From NCBI RefSeq assembly GCF_002156875.1, contig NZ_NCSY01000003.1, positions 186,001-250,000 of the forward strand: a DNA stretch of 64,000 nucleotides. Direction: 5' to 3'. A program made the translations under genes and the position numbers. Positions 35,475 through 45,343 of the stretch are shown in pieces. The DNA comes from Bacillus sp. EAC (GTDB lineage Bacteria > Bacillota > Bacilli > Bacillales > Bacillaceae_G). Positions within the stretch are counted from its first letter, which is position 1. Every line of letters begins with the position of its first letter. The notes below the pieces were generated by a model that saw nothing but the letters and a program-made list of their open reading frames with translations, was not told where the DNA came from and searched no databases.

Positions 35475-37811
35475 TTAGTTTTTTAATAAGCTTTCCTTGG
35501 CAATATTGTGTAAAAATGGACTAGGTTCTCCTAAACTGTAAAGCTCCAAATGGTGCATAGCACGAGTACATGCAGTATAAAACAATCTAAGCAAACTCTC
35601 ATCTCCGTATACTTCCGAGGATGCATTATATATGATAACAGCATCGAATTCTATTCCTTTAGCTAGATATGCAGGAATAACGACAATCCCCTGTTCGTAT
35701 TCTACTGAACCGCTCTTTACGAGCTTGATATTATCGATACTTTTTAATGCGTCAAATGCGACTAAAGTTTCTGCAGCAGACTTGCATATAACTGCTATTG
35801 TATTATACTTTTTCTCCATCAAGTCTTCGATTTTAGAAGTGATGCATTGGTGCAATTCATCATGACCTGACACTTGGGTTAATACAGGTTTATTGCCATC
35901 GCGCTCAAAAGCAGTTATCAGTTCACCGTTAGGAACGAGTCCTCGTGTAAATTCCACAATTGGTTTTGTTGATCTATAACTTCGGGTCAGATTTATCGCA
36001 TATGTTTGGTCCGGCCCATATAAGTCTTTAAGAATTTGAAAATCAATTCTTTCACTCGAATAAGTGAATATCGCTTGGTTAAAGTCTCCGAGCACAGTCA
36101 TTCTTGCTGCAGGAAACAAACGTTTTAAAAACTCGAATTGAAATGGAGAATAATCTTGCGCTTCATCTACAAGTACATGTTTAATCGATGCGTTCGTCTG
36201 AAATCCTTGAATCAGCTCTTTTAAAAGTAAAAATGGCGTAGCATCTTCATAAAACAGTTTACCTTCATCTATCATTTTCAACGTTAACAAACAAATATCT
36301 TCCCACTCTTTAGGTACTGTACCATCAATCCATAATTTAATCTGACTTGGATCTTGGAACAGCTGTTTATAAACCCCTTTTATGTCAATAAAACGAAGCA
36401 TGTTGATCCACTCACGTAGCGGTTTTAACTTCCTGCGAATAATCATTTTGCTAAGTACCCTAATTTCACTCTCGTAATCGTCAAATGATTCTTCAGAATT
36501 TCCACTTTTTTTCATTAAGTATTTATAAGCTTTTTGATAATCCTCTTTACTAAGTAATTCAATTTCATCTTTCACCCATGACTTTTTTTGCTCTACTTTT
36601 TCTAACTGGTTAATCCGCTCATTCAGCCATTCTGTCAACTTCTCAATTCTGTTATAAAAACGAAGTGATGTGTTGCTGTTATAAAACTTTTCAGTGATTT
36701 CCTTTGATGAAATGATCGTTTTACCTCTGAATTTAATTCCTCTGAAAATCATACCAGACATTTCTAATGACTGACTGAATGCTTTAATTGTCTCAAAAAA
36801 GCGAGTCGATGCCTTGAATTGGATATTAGCAGTTCTCGTCTTATAGAAAGGTTCATGCATGGCAGTCAAAACATATTCTAGTTGGCTATAATTATCCTCA
36901 ACTTGGAATGAGTCACTTAGGCGATGATTCAAGTATTCCTGGAATGTAACCTGTTGCATATTTTCTTCACCCAGCTCTGGTAAAACTCTAGATACATAGC
37001 TGTTAAACATAGCGTTTGGCGAAAAAAGAATAATTTGATCTGCTCTCAGCCAGTCTCGATGCTTGTATAGCAAGTAGGCGATTCGTTGTAGTGCTGCAGA
37101 TGTCTTCCCACTCCCAGCTGCGCCTTGAACAATAAGTAATCTACCTTTGTCAAACCTGATAACCAAGTTTTGCTCTTGCTGAATACTAGCTACTATACTG
37201 TGCAAATGTTTGTCTGTTCCTTTTCCTAGCACATGCTGTAATATTTCATCTCCAATTGTGAGGCTCGTATCGAACATCGATTCAATTACGCCGTCACGTA
37301 TGACATATTGCAACTTTTGATCCAACATACCACGAACTAATCCACCAGGTGTATCGTACTCTGCCGGACCAGGCGGATAATCATAATAGACACTTGAAAT
37401 AGGTGCTCGCCAGTCATATATTAGAAAGTTTTCTCCGCTTTCATCAGTTAAAGTGGAGACCCCAATATAAATATGCTCTAATTCGGTATTACCTTCTTCA
37501 GTAAAGTCGATACGACCAAAATAAGGTACCTCCTGCATTCGACGCAAAGAAGCCAACCGCTTGGAGGCTTGTTTATGACTATTTTGGCTTACAGATAAAA
37601 CTTGAGCTTGTTGTCTCAAGCTGATAATTGTCTCGAGATAATCATCGAAATTATCTGTATTAACTTTGACTTCATCCCAAAAGTTTTTACGGATATCAAC
37701 TACATCACTCATACGTTGATTTGTTTTGCCTTCAAACTTGTCGATCTGTTCTGTGATTGTTTCTACTATACTGTCTAAACGTTTTTGCTCCAGACGAAGT
37801 TCTTTATTCAT
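35475..37811 (-). CDS. helD: HelD-like superfamily 1 helicase (RNA polymerase recycling factor)
   Basis: 778 residues, close to B. subtilis HelD (YvgS). The N-terminal coiled-coil arm (residues ~1-70), which reaches into RNA polymerase in known HelD structures, is visible as a charged helical region. Walker A is VQGAAGSGKTSAALQR (near 220), Walker B/DEAQ is HVLVDEAQDYSPFQ, motif IV-VI pieces include LTRSYRSTKPI, and the C-terminal LFYTACTRAMHHLELY is present. HelD uses ATP to dislodge stalled polymerase from DNA. The ATG at 37811 lies 8 nt after GGAG and is preferred to the ATG three codons earlier. Some Bacillaceae have more than one paralogue. Confidence 0.87.
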   Translation of the reverse strand: MNKELRLEQKRLDSIVETITEQIDKFEGKTNQRMSDVVDIRKNFWDEVKVNTDNFDDYLETIISLRQQAQVLSVSQNSHKQASKRLASLRRMQEVPYFGRIDFTEEGNTELEHIYIGVSTLTDESGENFLIYDWRAPISSVYYDYPPGPAEYDTPGGLVRGMLDQKLQYVIRDGVIESMFDTSLTIGDEILQHVLGKGTDKHLHSIVASIQQEQNLVIRFDKGRLLIVQGAAGSGKTSAALQRIAYLLYKHRDWLRADQIILFSPNAMFNSYVSRVLPELGEENMQQVTFQEYLNHRLSDSFQVEDNYSQLEYVLTAMHEPFYKTRTANIQFKASTRFFETIKAFSQSLEMSGMIFRGIKFRGKTIISSKEITEKFYNSNTSLRFYNRIEKLTEWLNERINQLEKVEQKKSWVKDEIELLSKEDYQKAYKYLMKKSGNSEESFDDYESEIRVLSKMIIRRKLKPLREWINMLRFIDIKGVYKQLFQDPSQIKLWIDGTVPKEWEDICLLTLKMIDEGKLFYEDATPFLLLKELIQGFQTNASIKHVLVDEAQDYSPFQFEFLKRLFPAARMTVLGDFNQAIFTYSSERIDFQILKDLYGPDQTYAINLTRSYRSTKPIVEFTRGLVPNGELITAFERDGNKPVLTQVSGHDELHQCITSKIEDLMEKKYNTIAVICKSAAETLVAFDALKSIDNIKLVKSGSVEYEQGIVVIPAYLAKGIEFDAVIIYNASSEVYGDESLLRLFYTACTRAMHHLELYSLGEPSPFLHNIAKESLLKN

Positions 37812-38021
37812 AACATGCACTCCTTTAAAAAATTTGAACCAAAGGGTTGACTTATAAGATATTATGTTGTAAAATTATAATAGGGATAATTTACCCTATA
37901 TGAAATTAATACTGCAATCTATATAAATGTACCATGTTTTTTTATTTTAATCAATGTATTTGAAACATCTATTGTTTTTTTGATGTCAATTAAAAAGAAT
38001 TAAATTCTATTCAAACATAAT

Positions 38022-38072
38022 AAGACCATATACTAAGTGAGTTATCATTAAAATCACTTGTTATATGGTCTT
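38022..38072. terminator. Long hairpin in the gap between amidase and HelD genes
   Basis: AAGACCATATA (38022-38032) pairs with TATATGGTCTT (38062-38072), with an inner AGTGA/TCACT stem. It lies after the minus-strand amidase gene; T runs are better on the plus side. Nothing else is seen in 37812-38187. Confidence 0.6.
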
Positions 38073-38187
38073 TTCTATCTTTATTAAAGAGTCTCCCTGA
38101 AGCATTAAATTATTCATATTTAATACCAATGAAAATCATACTTAATGGTTTAATACTCTTATAAACTTTCTAAACATCTTTCGAAGA

Positions 38188-38901
38188 TTATCTTACCGCT
38201 TTTTCGATACCATTTACCATTCCGGTGACTAACTTTGTTTGATACGAATTGGTTGATAAATTTCTATCCTCAATTGAATTGCTCATAAAACCCATTTCAA
38301 CAAGAATAACTGGCGTAGTTGACCAATTAAAACCTGTTAGGTCTGCCCTGGCTACAAGACCTGTTCCATATCCTTTTTTAGCTTTTGTTGATTTTATAAG
38401 TTCATTAAGGACATGTTCCGCAGTCTTCTTACTATATGTATTTACTTTTTTTGTAGATTTCCCACTTGGATATAGAACTGAAAGTCCCTGTACTTTCTTA
38501 TCTGTACTTCCGTCCGCGTGAATTCTAATTGTTAAATCAGCTTTTTTCTTATTACAGTAAGCTGCACGATCAACATTACTCAAGTTAACATCATGCGTAG
38601 TTCTCGTCATAAATACTTTATAATTTTTTTTAATTAAAGCCTCTCGTAATTTAGTAGCAACCTCAAGATTAAGTTTATATTCTGGTTTCTTTGTATAAAT
38701 ACCTGTCGTACCAGAGGAAACCTTTGTTTTTACTATTTTTGATCCTGGAGCAATTGGCTCCTTACCTAGATTTTGCTTTCTTTGATGTCCTGGATCAATA
38801 CAGATCACTTTCTGTTTCTTTTCAGCTACTTTACCAACAGTAACTCCTATTTGAGTAAAGGCAAAAATAAAAATAGCAGTAAATAACAATATTTTTTTCA
38901 T
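38188..38901 (-). CDS. Secreted N-acetylmuramoyl-L-alanine amidase (Amidase_3)
   Basis: 237 residues. A signal peptide (MKKILLFTAIFIFAFTQIGV) is followed directly by the zinc amidase domain: ICIDPGHQ with the first zinc His, the zinc-ligand Glu near KLNLEVATKLR, the second His in LTIRIHADGS and the catalytic Glu in PVILVEMGFMSN. It hydrolyses the bond between MurNAc and the stem peptide. No cell-wall-binding repeats are present, so it is a minimal enzyme, as in spore or cell-separation amidases. The start is the ATG at 38901, chosen because GAGGTATTGAAG and the signal peptide begin there. It stands alone. Confidence 0.92.
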   Translation of the reverse strand: MKKILLFTAIFIFAFTQIGVTVGKVAEKKQKVICIDPGHQRKQNLGKEPIAPGSKIVKTKVSSGTTGIYTKKPEYKLNLEVATKLREALIKKNYKVFMTRTTHDVNLSNVDRAAYCNKKKADLTIRIHADGSTDKKVQGLSVLYPSGKSTKKVNTYSKKTAEHVLNELIKSTKAKKGYGTGLVARADLTGFNWSTTPVILVEMGFMSNSIEDRNLSTNSYQTKLVTGMVNGIEKAVR

Positions 38902-39133
38902 CTTCAATACCTCATAATAATTTTGATTTCGCTTTTTTAAGCATTTGTTTAAAATTAAATTCCCTACCTTGAGTTCATTGTTAATCATTTTAAATATAAA
39001 ACTCTCAACCTTTGTTTTATTTTGATTTCCTCTCTTGTCATAATTATTTATGATAGCGTTTTTTATTTCAATAATAATTTTGGGTTAATTTCCATTTTTA
39101 ATTTTTTAGACATGTAAATTTCTCTGCCATTTT

Positions 39134-39163
39134 AAAAGGCCTCTATATAATTAGAGGTCTTTT
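39134..39163 (-). terminator. Intrinsic terminator of the namA gene
   Basis: AAAAGGCCTCTA (39134-39145) pairs with TAGAGGTCTTTT (39152-39163), with one G-T wobble. The rest of the 38902-39203 gap is AT-rich and has no gene. Confidence 0.75.
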
Positions 39164-39203
39164 AAGTTTCATTATACTATTCACTATATTGTACTAATAT
39201 AGA

Positions 39204-40232
39204 CTAATAAGCCCGGATGTACTGTTTCGGGACATCCAATTCTTCCCTTCCCAATTGACGCGACGCATTGATCGTCCAGTATGGATCACGCAATAGTCCA
39301 CGGGCAATCGCAATAAGGTCAGCATCCTCATTTGCGATAACTGATTCTGCCAGTACAGGATCTTCTAACATTCCCACTGCAATGACAGGAATATTTACTT
39401 CCTTTCGGATCGCACTAGCAAAGGGAACCTGGTAACCTGGATGATTCCCTGGCATTCTCACTCCCGGCTTTCCTTCCCCACCAGAGCTCACGTGAAATAA
39501 ATCTACTCCTGCCTGTTTATAAGCAAGACAAAGCTTAATAGCATGATCGATTTCATACCCTCCATCTGCATATTCCACAGCCGAAATTCGAAAAATGAGT
39601 GGCATATCTGCTGGGATTTCTTTCTTGATCGCTTGGATAATTTCCACGCCGAACTTTTCTAGCCTCTCCCCATATTCATCTGTTCGGTGATTGGTTAAGG
39701 GCGAATGGAATTGGTGAATAAGATATCCATGGGCTCCATGAATTTCAATCACATCTACCCCCGCCTCTACAGCACGACGAGCCGCTGACGCATACAGACC
39801 TACCATTTCTTTGACTTCATCTTCTGTAAGTTCTCTTGGGTTCTTATATCGGGATCCCTCGAAACGAATAGCTGATGGCGCGACAGGTATCTCAGCATCC
39901 TCTGCCTTTCTTCCTGCATGGGCAAGTTGAATACCGATTTTTGCTCCGTGCTGATGGACGCTTTTGATAATACGTGCGAAGTCAGGAATTTGTTCGTCCG
40001 ACCATAACCCTAGATCATAGTTCGTAATCCGTCCATCAGGTTCTACATCTGTCATTTCCATGATGATTAGTCCTACTCCACCAACCGCTCGGCTAACATA
40101 ATGAACATAATGCCAATCATTTGGATGCCCATCCATAGCGGAAACAGAATACTGGCACATAGGAGCCATGACGACACGATTTTTCAATTGGAGACCCTTT
40201 ATTGTAAAAGGAGAAAATAGAGCATTTGCCAA
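39204..40232 (-). CDS. namA: NADPH dehydrogenase / ene-reductase NamA (YqjM, old yellow enzyme)
   Basis: 342 residues, as B. subtilis YqjM. It is an FMN-dependent TIM-barrel enzyme reducing activated C=C bonds, part of the response to electrophiles. The thermophilic-type OYE markers Cys and Tyr are in VVMAPMCQYSVSAMDG (residues 23-38), the His pair is in VIEIHGAHGYLIHQFHSP, and FMN contacts lie in ISAVEYADGGY and IAIARGLLRDPYW. Base composition seems richer in G and C than the neighbouring genes. Monocistronic. Confidence 0.93.
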   Translation of the reverse strand: MANALFSPFTIKGLQLKNRVVMAPMCQYSVSAMDGHPNDWHYVHYVSRAVGGVGLIIMEMTDVEPDGRITNYDLGLWSDEQIPDFARIIKSVHQHGAKIGIQLAHAGRKAEDAEIPVAPSAIRFEGSRYKNPRELTEDEVKEMVGLYASAARRAVEAGVDVIEIHGAHGYLIHQFHSPLTNHRTDEYGERLEKFGVEIIQAIKKEIPADMPLIFRISAVEYADGGYEIDHAIKLCLAYKQAGVDLFHVSSGGEGKPGVRMPGNHPGYQVPFASAIRKEVNIPVIAVGMLEDPVLAESVIANEDADLIAIARGLLRDPYWTINASRQLGREELDVPKQYIRAY

Positions 40233-40336
40233 ATTAAAACACCTCTCAAGTTAGTTTTAGAACTGTTTTATCATTTACACGAGTATTCTAATCTTAATAA
40301 AAGTTTTTATACGGTATGGATTAAAATCCTAATTTA

Positions 40337-40381
40337 GAACTAAGAACCATCAATCAAATGAATGACAATGGTTCTTAGTTC
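40337..40381. terminator. Terminator hairpin downstream of mqo
   Basis: A perfect 14-bp stem, GAACTAAGAACCAT (40337-40350) with ATGGTTCTTAGTTC (40368-40381). T-rich sequence follows on the plus side. Confidence 0.75.
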
Positions 40382-40389
40382 TTTATTTT

Positions 40390-41892
40390 TTAACTGTAGG
40401 CTAGTTCTTTCTCAACTAGACCCAATGTTCGTCCTGTTGAAGTATGAATATCTTGGAGAAGCTCTGGGTTTTCCGCTAGTGACACTCCGTAAGAAGGTAT
40501 CATCTCCATTATTTTTGGTTCCCACTCTTTGAAATGTTGAGGGAAGCATTTTTCGATTATCTCTAGCATGACGTGAACAGCTGTAGAAGCACCTGGAGAT
40601 GCACCTAGCAATGCAGCTATCGATCCGTCTGCAGCACTAATTACCTCTGTACCAAATTGAAGTGTTCCTTTACCGCCTGCCTCAGTATCTTTGATAACTT
40701 GCACACGTTGACCTGCTTCTACTATATCCCAATCCTCGATTCTTGCATTTGGGATAAACTCTCTTAATTCTTCTATACGTTTTTCATTCGTTAACATAAC
40801 TTGCTGGATCAGGTATTTCGTTAATGCCATCTCTTTTACACCAGCCGCTAACATTGTGAAGACATTATTCGGTTTTACTGAACCAATTAAGTCAAAATTT
40901 GAACCCGTTTTTAGGAACTTAGGTGAGAAACCAGCAAATGGTCCAAACAATAAAGATTTTTTGTTATCAATAAATCTTGTATCAAGATGCGGAACAGACA
41001 TCGGAGGAGCACCCACCTTAGCTTTACCGTACACTTTTGCATGGTGCTGTGCTACAACTTCCGGATTGTTACAAACCATAAATAGGCCGCTTACCGGGAA
41101 TCCTCCAATATGTTTTGATTCAGGAATACCGGTCTTTTGTAGTAATGGAAGACTACCCCCACCACCACCGATAAAGACGAATTTCGCAGTATGGAATTCG
41201 GTCTTTCCGCTATTCATATTATGAACTTTCACTTCCCAAGAGCCGTCGCTAGTACGTTTAATATCTTTAACACTATGATTGTAGTTTATCTCGACATTTT
41301 GGCTCTTTAAATGATCAAACAACATGCATGTTAAAGCACCGAAGTTTACATCAGTTCCAGAGTCAATTTTAGTTGCAGCTATTGGTTCATCAGACGTACG
41401 GCCTTCCATTATAAGCGGAATCCATTCTTTTAGTTTTTCAGGGTCATCAGAAAATTCCATCCCTTGAAACAAAGGATTGTTTGACAGCGCTTCAAAACGA
41501 TTTTTCAAAAACGTTACATCTTTTTCCCCTTGTACTAAACTCATATGGGGTATTGGCATAATAAAATCTTGGGGATTACTTATCAGTTTACTGCTTACAA
41601 GGTAAGACCAAAACTGTCTTGAAACCTGAAACTGTTCATTAATCTTGATCGCTTTGCTAATATCTATAGATCCGTCTGAATTTTCGGATGTATAGTTAAG
41701 CTCACAAAGTGCAGAATGCCCAGTACCCGCATTATTCCATTCATTAGAGCTTTCTTCTCCTGCATTTGCAAGCTTCTCAAACACTTTAATTTCCCATTCT
41801 GGTGCTAACTCTTTTAGTAAAGATCCCAAAGTCGCGCTCATGACTCCGGCACCAATTAAGATAACGTCTGTTTTTTTCTGAATGTTGTTCAT
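40390..41892 (-). CDS. mqo: Malate:quinone oxidoreductase
   Basis: 500 residues. A peripheral membrane flavoenzyme that oxidises malate to oxaloacetate and passes electrons to quinone, in parallel to NAD-malate dehydrogenase. The N-terminal FAD-binding fold is [20 protein letters not shown], followed by the family hallmark [15 protein letters not shown], and [20 protein letters not shown] in the middle. The ATG at 41892 follows AAGGATGG. Upstream lies an array of three dyad repeats that probably controls it. B. subtilis lacks mqo; B. cereus-group species and others have it. Confidence 0.95.
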   Translation of the reverse strand: MNNIQKKTDVILIGAGVMSATLGSLLKELAPEWEIKVFEKLANAGEESSNEWNNAGTGHSALCELNYTSENSDGSIDISKAIKINEQFQVSRQFWSYLVSSKLISNPQDFIMPIPHMSLVQGEKDVTFLKNRFEALSNNPLFQGMEFSDDPEKLKEWIPLIMEGRTSDEPIAATKIDSGTDVNFGALTCMLFDHLKSQNVEINYNHSVKDIKRTSDGSWEVKVHNMNSGKTEFHTAKFVFIGGGGGSLPLLQKTGIPESKHIGGFPVSGLFMVCNNPEVVAQHHAKVYGKAKVGAPPMSVPHLDTRFIDNKKSLLFGPFAGFSPKFLKTGSNFDLIGSVKPNNVFTMLAAGVKEMALTKYLIQQVMLTNEKRIEELREFIPNARIEDWDIVEAGQRVQVIKDTEAGGKGTLQFGTEVISAADGSIAALLGASPGASTAVHVMLEIIEKCFPQHFKEWEPKIMEMIPSYGVSLAENPELLQDIHTSTGRTLGLVEKELAYS

Positions 41893-42007
41893 GATAACCA
41901 TCCTTATCCCCTATATTTGCAAAAAAGAGGTAGGCGCTCCTGCTTAGGTGTCACAAAAAACCAGGCACGACTTAGGAACACACCTTTTCTGTCTCAATTA
42001 TATCCTA

Positions 42008-42095
42008 TTTAATAGTATATCACTATTAAATCATTAATTAATAATAGTATATCACTTTTAAACAACTACCTATTAATAGTATATCACTTTTATGG
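42008..42095. promoter_or_regulatory. Three tandem dyad operators, exact 32-bp period, upstream of mqo
   Basis: AATAGTATATCACTTTTA (first copy ACTATTA at its end) occurs at 42011-42028, 42043-42060 and 42075-42092. The first copy is a perfect dyad with 9-nt arms TTTAATAGT and ACTATTAAA around ATATC; the other two have one mismatch in the inner arm. On the minus strand each unit contains TATACT. The period of 32 bp equals about three helical turns, so three dimers would bind on one face. The nearest unit ends about 119 bp before the mqo start. The binding protein is not identifiable. Confidence 0.7.
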
Positions 42096-42223
42096 TATTA
42101 ATTTAATATGTGAATGACTATTTTTTATGGATTAAAAATATAAACTTATCAGATAATTATAAACTATTTAAGGCTAGTTAAAAAGTGAAAAGTCTATTAG
42201 AGAGTGCTTAAAAACAAAAAAAC

Positions 42224-42259
42224 AAGCCTTAACTCTGCTTCTTACAAGAGTTAAGGCTT
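42224..42259 (-). terminator. Intrinsic terminator of the VanRS-like two-component operon
   Basis: AAGCCTTAACTCT (42224-42236) pairs perfectly with AGAGTTAAGGCTT (42247-42259), followed on the minus strand by GTTTTTTTG. The rest of the 41893-42292 gap holds the mqo operators and a short C/G-rich patch (41930-41985) resembling dispersed-repeat debris. Confidence 0.88.
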
Positions 42260-42292
42260 TGTTTCATCACTACCATCGAATCAAAGCGATCA

Positions 42293-44362
42293 TTAAAAGT
42301 TTTTTATATGTTTTGGCATACTAATCATAGCCTTAAATAAATCTCCATCAACTTGAATAGTAAATTTCCCTTTTTGAATATCCACTAGACTTTTGGCAAT
42401 TGATAGACCTAATCCACTTCCTTGGCTGTTTCTTGATTCATCGCCCCTTTTAAAGCGTTCCATTAATTCATCAGCAGAGATATTTAGCTCATAAGCAGAA
42501 ATGTTTTTGAAGGTTAGAAGAATTTCATTTCCTAAATCTTCTATATCTATATATACCCTAGACCCTCTAAGTGCGTATTTGAATATATTGGATAATAAAT
42601 TCTCTACGGATCTCCACAATAATTTCCCATCCGCTGTAACATAGAGTTTATCCTGAGGATGGTTTATCTTAATTGTTAAATCCAATGCTTCTATTTTTGC
42701 ATTTACTTCACCAAGACCTTGGGTTAATAGTGATAAAATATCGATACGCTCAAGGTGAACAGGAATCGTTCCACTAGATGCCTTTGCAGCTTCAAATAAA
42801 TCATCTGTCAATAGCTTTAACCTTTGTGATTTTTGATCTAATACCTCTACATATTCTTCTATTTTTGAAGGGTTCTTTTCCTTTTTCAGTAAATCGACAT
42901 ACGTAATGATAGACGTCAGAGGCGTTCTTATATCGTGTGATACGTTAGTAATTAGCTCCGTTTTCATCCTCTCACTCTTTAGTTCTCGATCAACTGCCGT
43001 TTTTAAACCATCCGTAATGCTATTTATATTATTAGAAAGCCTTGCAAACTCGCCCTTTCCATTTAACTCTATACGATGCTGGAAATCGCCTGTTTTTATT
43101 TGCTCGACTCCTTCCTTAATCGCATTGAATTTTTTTATTTGTTTATATGCAAACCATGCTGCAAAACCAATAGTGATTGGGAATATAAAAAGTGTTAACG
43201 CAATCACTACTGGATAACCGACTACGATTAATACGGTCTTTACGCCAGTACCTCCGCTGTTATATACATCTTTAATAAATGCGAAAAACTTATTCAACAA
43301 TAGATAGATTAATGTATGCTTTATTAATGTTCCGTTTTTAATATGCTTTATTATTGATAAAATCAGCAGAAGTGCTACTATAAAAAACGGAATAACTAGG
43401 AAGAAGACCAACTTGTTGATGACTTCAATTGTTAGCGGCTCTACTAATGCCACCCAAGATATGATAAGACATATTAACAGTGCTACGTTAACATCATTAA
43501 ACAATCTATCAATTGGATTCAAATACATTTCTCTATCCTTAAAGGATCTTCTACCAATAATGAATACTAAATACACGAAAGATAGTAAAAATCCTATTGA
43601 ACAACCAATTAAAAGATAGAATTCTTTTGTTGCAATTGCCTTATTTTCTTTCCACTTATTAATTCTTTTATCTAAAGACTCTTGCGTGAACGCCATAGAA
43701 ACTTCCATATTTGTTGGATTTAACTGATCTAAACTTCCGGTAATCCAATTCAAACGCTTGTTCTTTTTAACTTTATCTGGATAAATTTCTCTTTTATAGT
43801 CTTTAAAAATTAAATAAGATGGCTTCGATTTGAATTGCCCTTTTAAAGTGTTATTCGTAAATTCATTAACACCATCACTGGCATAATATAATATGTCTTT
43901 GTTCTCAGCTAAATTTTGTTGCAAAGCATGATATCTTTTTAAATCCTCTGTTATCATCTGACTCTTTGTCTGTTTAATTTCTTCTGCTAAAGTTGTTTGA
44001 AAGTTTTGCTCATCGTTTATACTTGGCTTATCTATTCTCGACTGCCCTATAAAATTTGGATATAATTTTTCTTCAATTGCTCTTATATTCTCATTACTAA
44101 TGGTCCCACCCTTTAAAATATGTTCCTCACTCTTATACTCACCTACTAATAGAGATAGGCTATTAATAACAGTTTCAACTTCCTGCACGTAGGATTTACT
44201 TAAAAAGTAGTTCTCTTCAAAGACAATCCCAAAATCATCATCAGTTAAAGCAGATACATTTGCAATAGACTTAAGGATGCCTGAAAAGAACAAAACTACG
44301 ATTGTAAATACAATTATTTTTGTTATTAATGAATGGCTATATTTTTTCAACTTTATATCCAA
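42293..44362 (-). CDS. Membrane sensor histidine kinase, VanS-like kinase core with long sensor
   Basis: 689 residues. One N-terminal helix (about 13-33) is followed by an extracellular region to ~245, then helices near 247-270, 290-310, 317-340 and 372-402, so this is a multi-helix sensor. HAMP-like segments (GVEQIKTGDFQHRIEL) precede the kinase: phospho-acceptor His in ITNVSHDIRTPLTSIITYVD, N box VENLLSNIFKYAL, and G2 box GSGLGLSIAKSL. The G1 box (LTFKNISAYELN) lacks the usual DxGxG, as in some VanS-related kinases. The start is uncertain: TTG at 44362 or at 44350. It overlaps the regulator gene. Ligand unknown. Confidence 0.85.
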   Translation of the reverse strand: MDIKLKKYSHSLITKIIVFTIVVLFFSGILKSIANVSALTDDDFGIVFEENYFLSKSYVQEVETVINSLSLLVGEYKSEEHILKGGTISNENIRAIEEKLYPNFIGQSRIDKPSINDEQNFQTTLAEEIKQTKSQMITEDLKRYHALQQNLAENKDILYYASDGVNEFTNNTLKGQFKSKPSYLIFKDYKREIYPDKVKKNKRLNWITGSLDQLNPTNMEVSMAFTQESLDKRINKWKENKAIATKEFYLLIGCSIGFLLSFVYLVFIIGRRSFKDREMYLNPIDRLFNDVNVALLICLIISWVALVEPLTIEVINKLVFFLVIPFFIVALLLILSIIKHIKNGTLIKHTLIYLLLNKFFAFIKDVYNSGGTGVKTVLIVVGYPVVIALTLFIFPITIGFAAWFAYKQIKKFNAIKEGVEQIKTGDFQHRIELNGKGEFARLSNNINSITDGLKTAVDRELKSERMKTELITNVSHDIRTPLTSIITYVDLLKKEKNPSKIEEYVEVLDQKSQRLKLLTDDLFEAAKASSGTIPVHLERIDILSLLTQGLGEVNAKIEALDLTIKINHPQDKLYVTADGKLLWRSVENLLSNIFKYALRGSRVYIDIEDLGNEILLTFKNISAYELNISADELMERFKRGDESRNSQGSGLGLSIAKSLVDIQKGKFTIQVDGDLFKAMISMPKHIKNF

Positions 44363-45023
44363 CTCCCCACACCACCTTCAAATATTTAGGTTCTTTCGGA
44401 TTTATTTCAATCTTCTCTCTAATTTTTCGAATATGGACTGTTACTGTATTTTCTGGATTAAACGCTGTTTCGTTCCATACTCTTTCATAAATTTCCTCAA
44501 TGGAAAATACCCTACCAGCATTTTCAGTCAAGAGCTTCATAATCTTATATTGAACTGGAGTAAGATGAACAACTTCCCCATCAACCGTGATCGCTTTACT
44601 TTCATCATCGATTACAAGCCCACCACTTTGATAAACATTGTTCTTACTCTCAAGACTTCCAAATGTCGTATATCTTCGCAGCTGTGATTTCACCCTTGCT
44701 ATAAGCTCTAATGGATTAAATGGTTTTGTTATGTAATCATCTGCTCCTAAATTTAAGCCTAAAATTTTATCCGAATCCTCAGACTTAGCAGAAAGCATAA
44801 TGATAGGTACCTTATTCGTTTCTCTAATCTTCATCGTAGCTCTAATTCCATCTAACTTAGGCATCATAATATCCATAATAATAAGATGGATCTCTTGATT
44901 TTCAATAACCTCAAAAGCTTCTTCTCCGTTATATGCCTTAAATAAGCTATAACCTTCATTTTCTAAATAAATGCAAATCGCCTCTACAATGGATATATCA
45001 TCATCACAAACTAAAATGTTCAT
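44337..45023 (-). CDS. OmpR/VanR-family response regulator
   Basis: 228 residues. The receiver domain has DDD at 8-10, phospho-acceptor Asp in LIIMDIMMPKLDG, Thr in IIMLSAKSED and Lys in YITKPFNPLELIA. The winged-helix C-terminus ends NTVTVHIRKIREKIEINP and WGVGYKVEKI. AGGAGCGAATTTAC precedes the ATG. It forms an operon with the kinase, overlapping it by 26 nt. Direct repeats upstream could be its own binding sites. Confidence 0.9.
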   Translation of the reverse strand: MNILVCDDDISIVEAICIYLENEGYSLFKAYNGEEAFEVIENQEIHLIIMDIMMPKLDGIRATMKIRETNKVPIIMLSAKSEDSDKILGLNLGADDYITKPFNPLELIARVKSQLRRYTTFGSLESKNNVYQSGGLVIDDESKAITVDGEVVHLTPVQYKIMKLLTENAGRVFSIEEIYERVWNETAFNPENTVTVHIRKIREKIEINPKEPKYLKVVWGVGYKVEKI

Positions 45024-45053
45024 GTAAATTCGCTCCTATATATGTTTTTCAAC

Positions 45054-45175
45054 ATTGTATCACCTCTTTATTTTTTGTGATAAGAGGATGATATCAATAA
45101 AATCTTAATAACCGCCTAATGTAAATCTTAAGATTTTCTTAGGATTAATAAAAAACAGCCAGCTTTAGGCTGGCT
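45054..45175 (-). promoter_or_regulatory. Promoter, candidate response-regulator boxes and upstream hairpin of the two-component operon
   Basis: On the minus strand TTATCA (45083-45078), 18 bp, TACAAT (45059-45054) gives a promoter just before the regulator gene. Upstream lie TCCTAAG, TCTTAAG (11 bp apart) and TATTAAG (about 23 bp further), a spacing typical of OmpR-type direct repeats. Further upstream a hairpin AGCCAGC (45157-45163) / GCTGGCT (45169-45175), followed on the minus strand by TTTTTTATT, looks like a terminator with no gene feeding it. No coding sequence is seen in 45024-45343. Confidence 0.45.
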
Positions 45176-45343
45176 AGTTTAAGTTGATTCTATTTTAATG
45201 TACTATCACTACTTTCATAATTTCCAAAGTTAAAGATTCTATTTGAATAACCGAAATTTATTGTATAGTCTTTATCGACAAATTAGCTTCTTAAACTACA
45301 AATAGTTTAATATGTGCGCATAATTAAAGGAGGTACAGCTTAA

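Noticed and set aside
41930-41985. Possible insertion-sequence end (GTGTCACAAAAAACCAGGCAC region) upstream of mqo
   Set aside because: No matching partner end, target duplication or transposase is visible; left as possible repeat debris.
42008-42095. CRISPR-like array of three repeats
   Set aside because: The 14-bp AT-rich spacers are too short, and the repeats are dyads typical of protein-binding sites.
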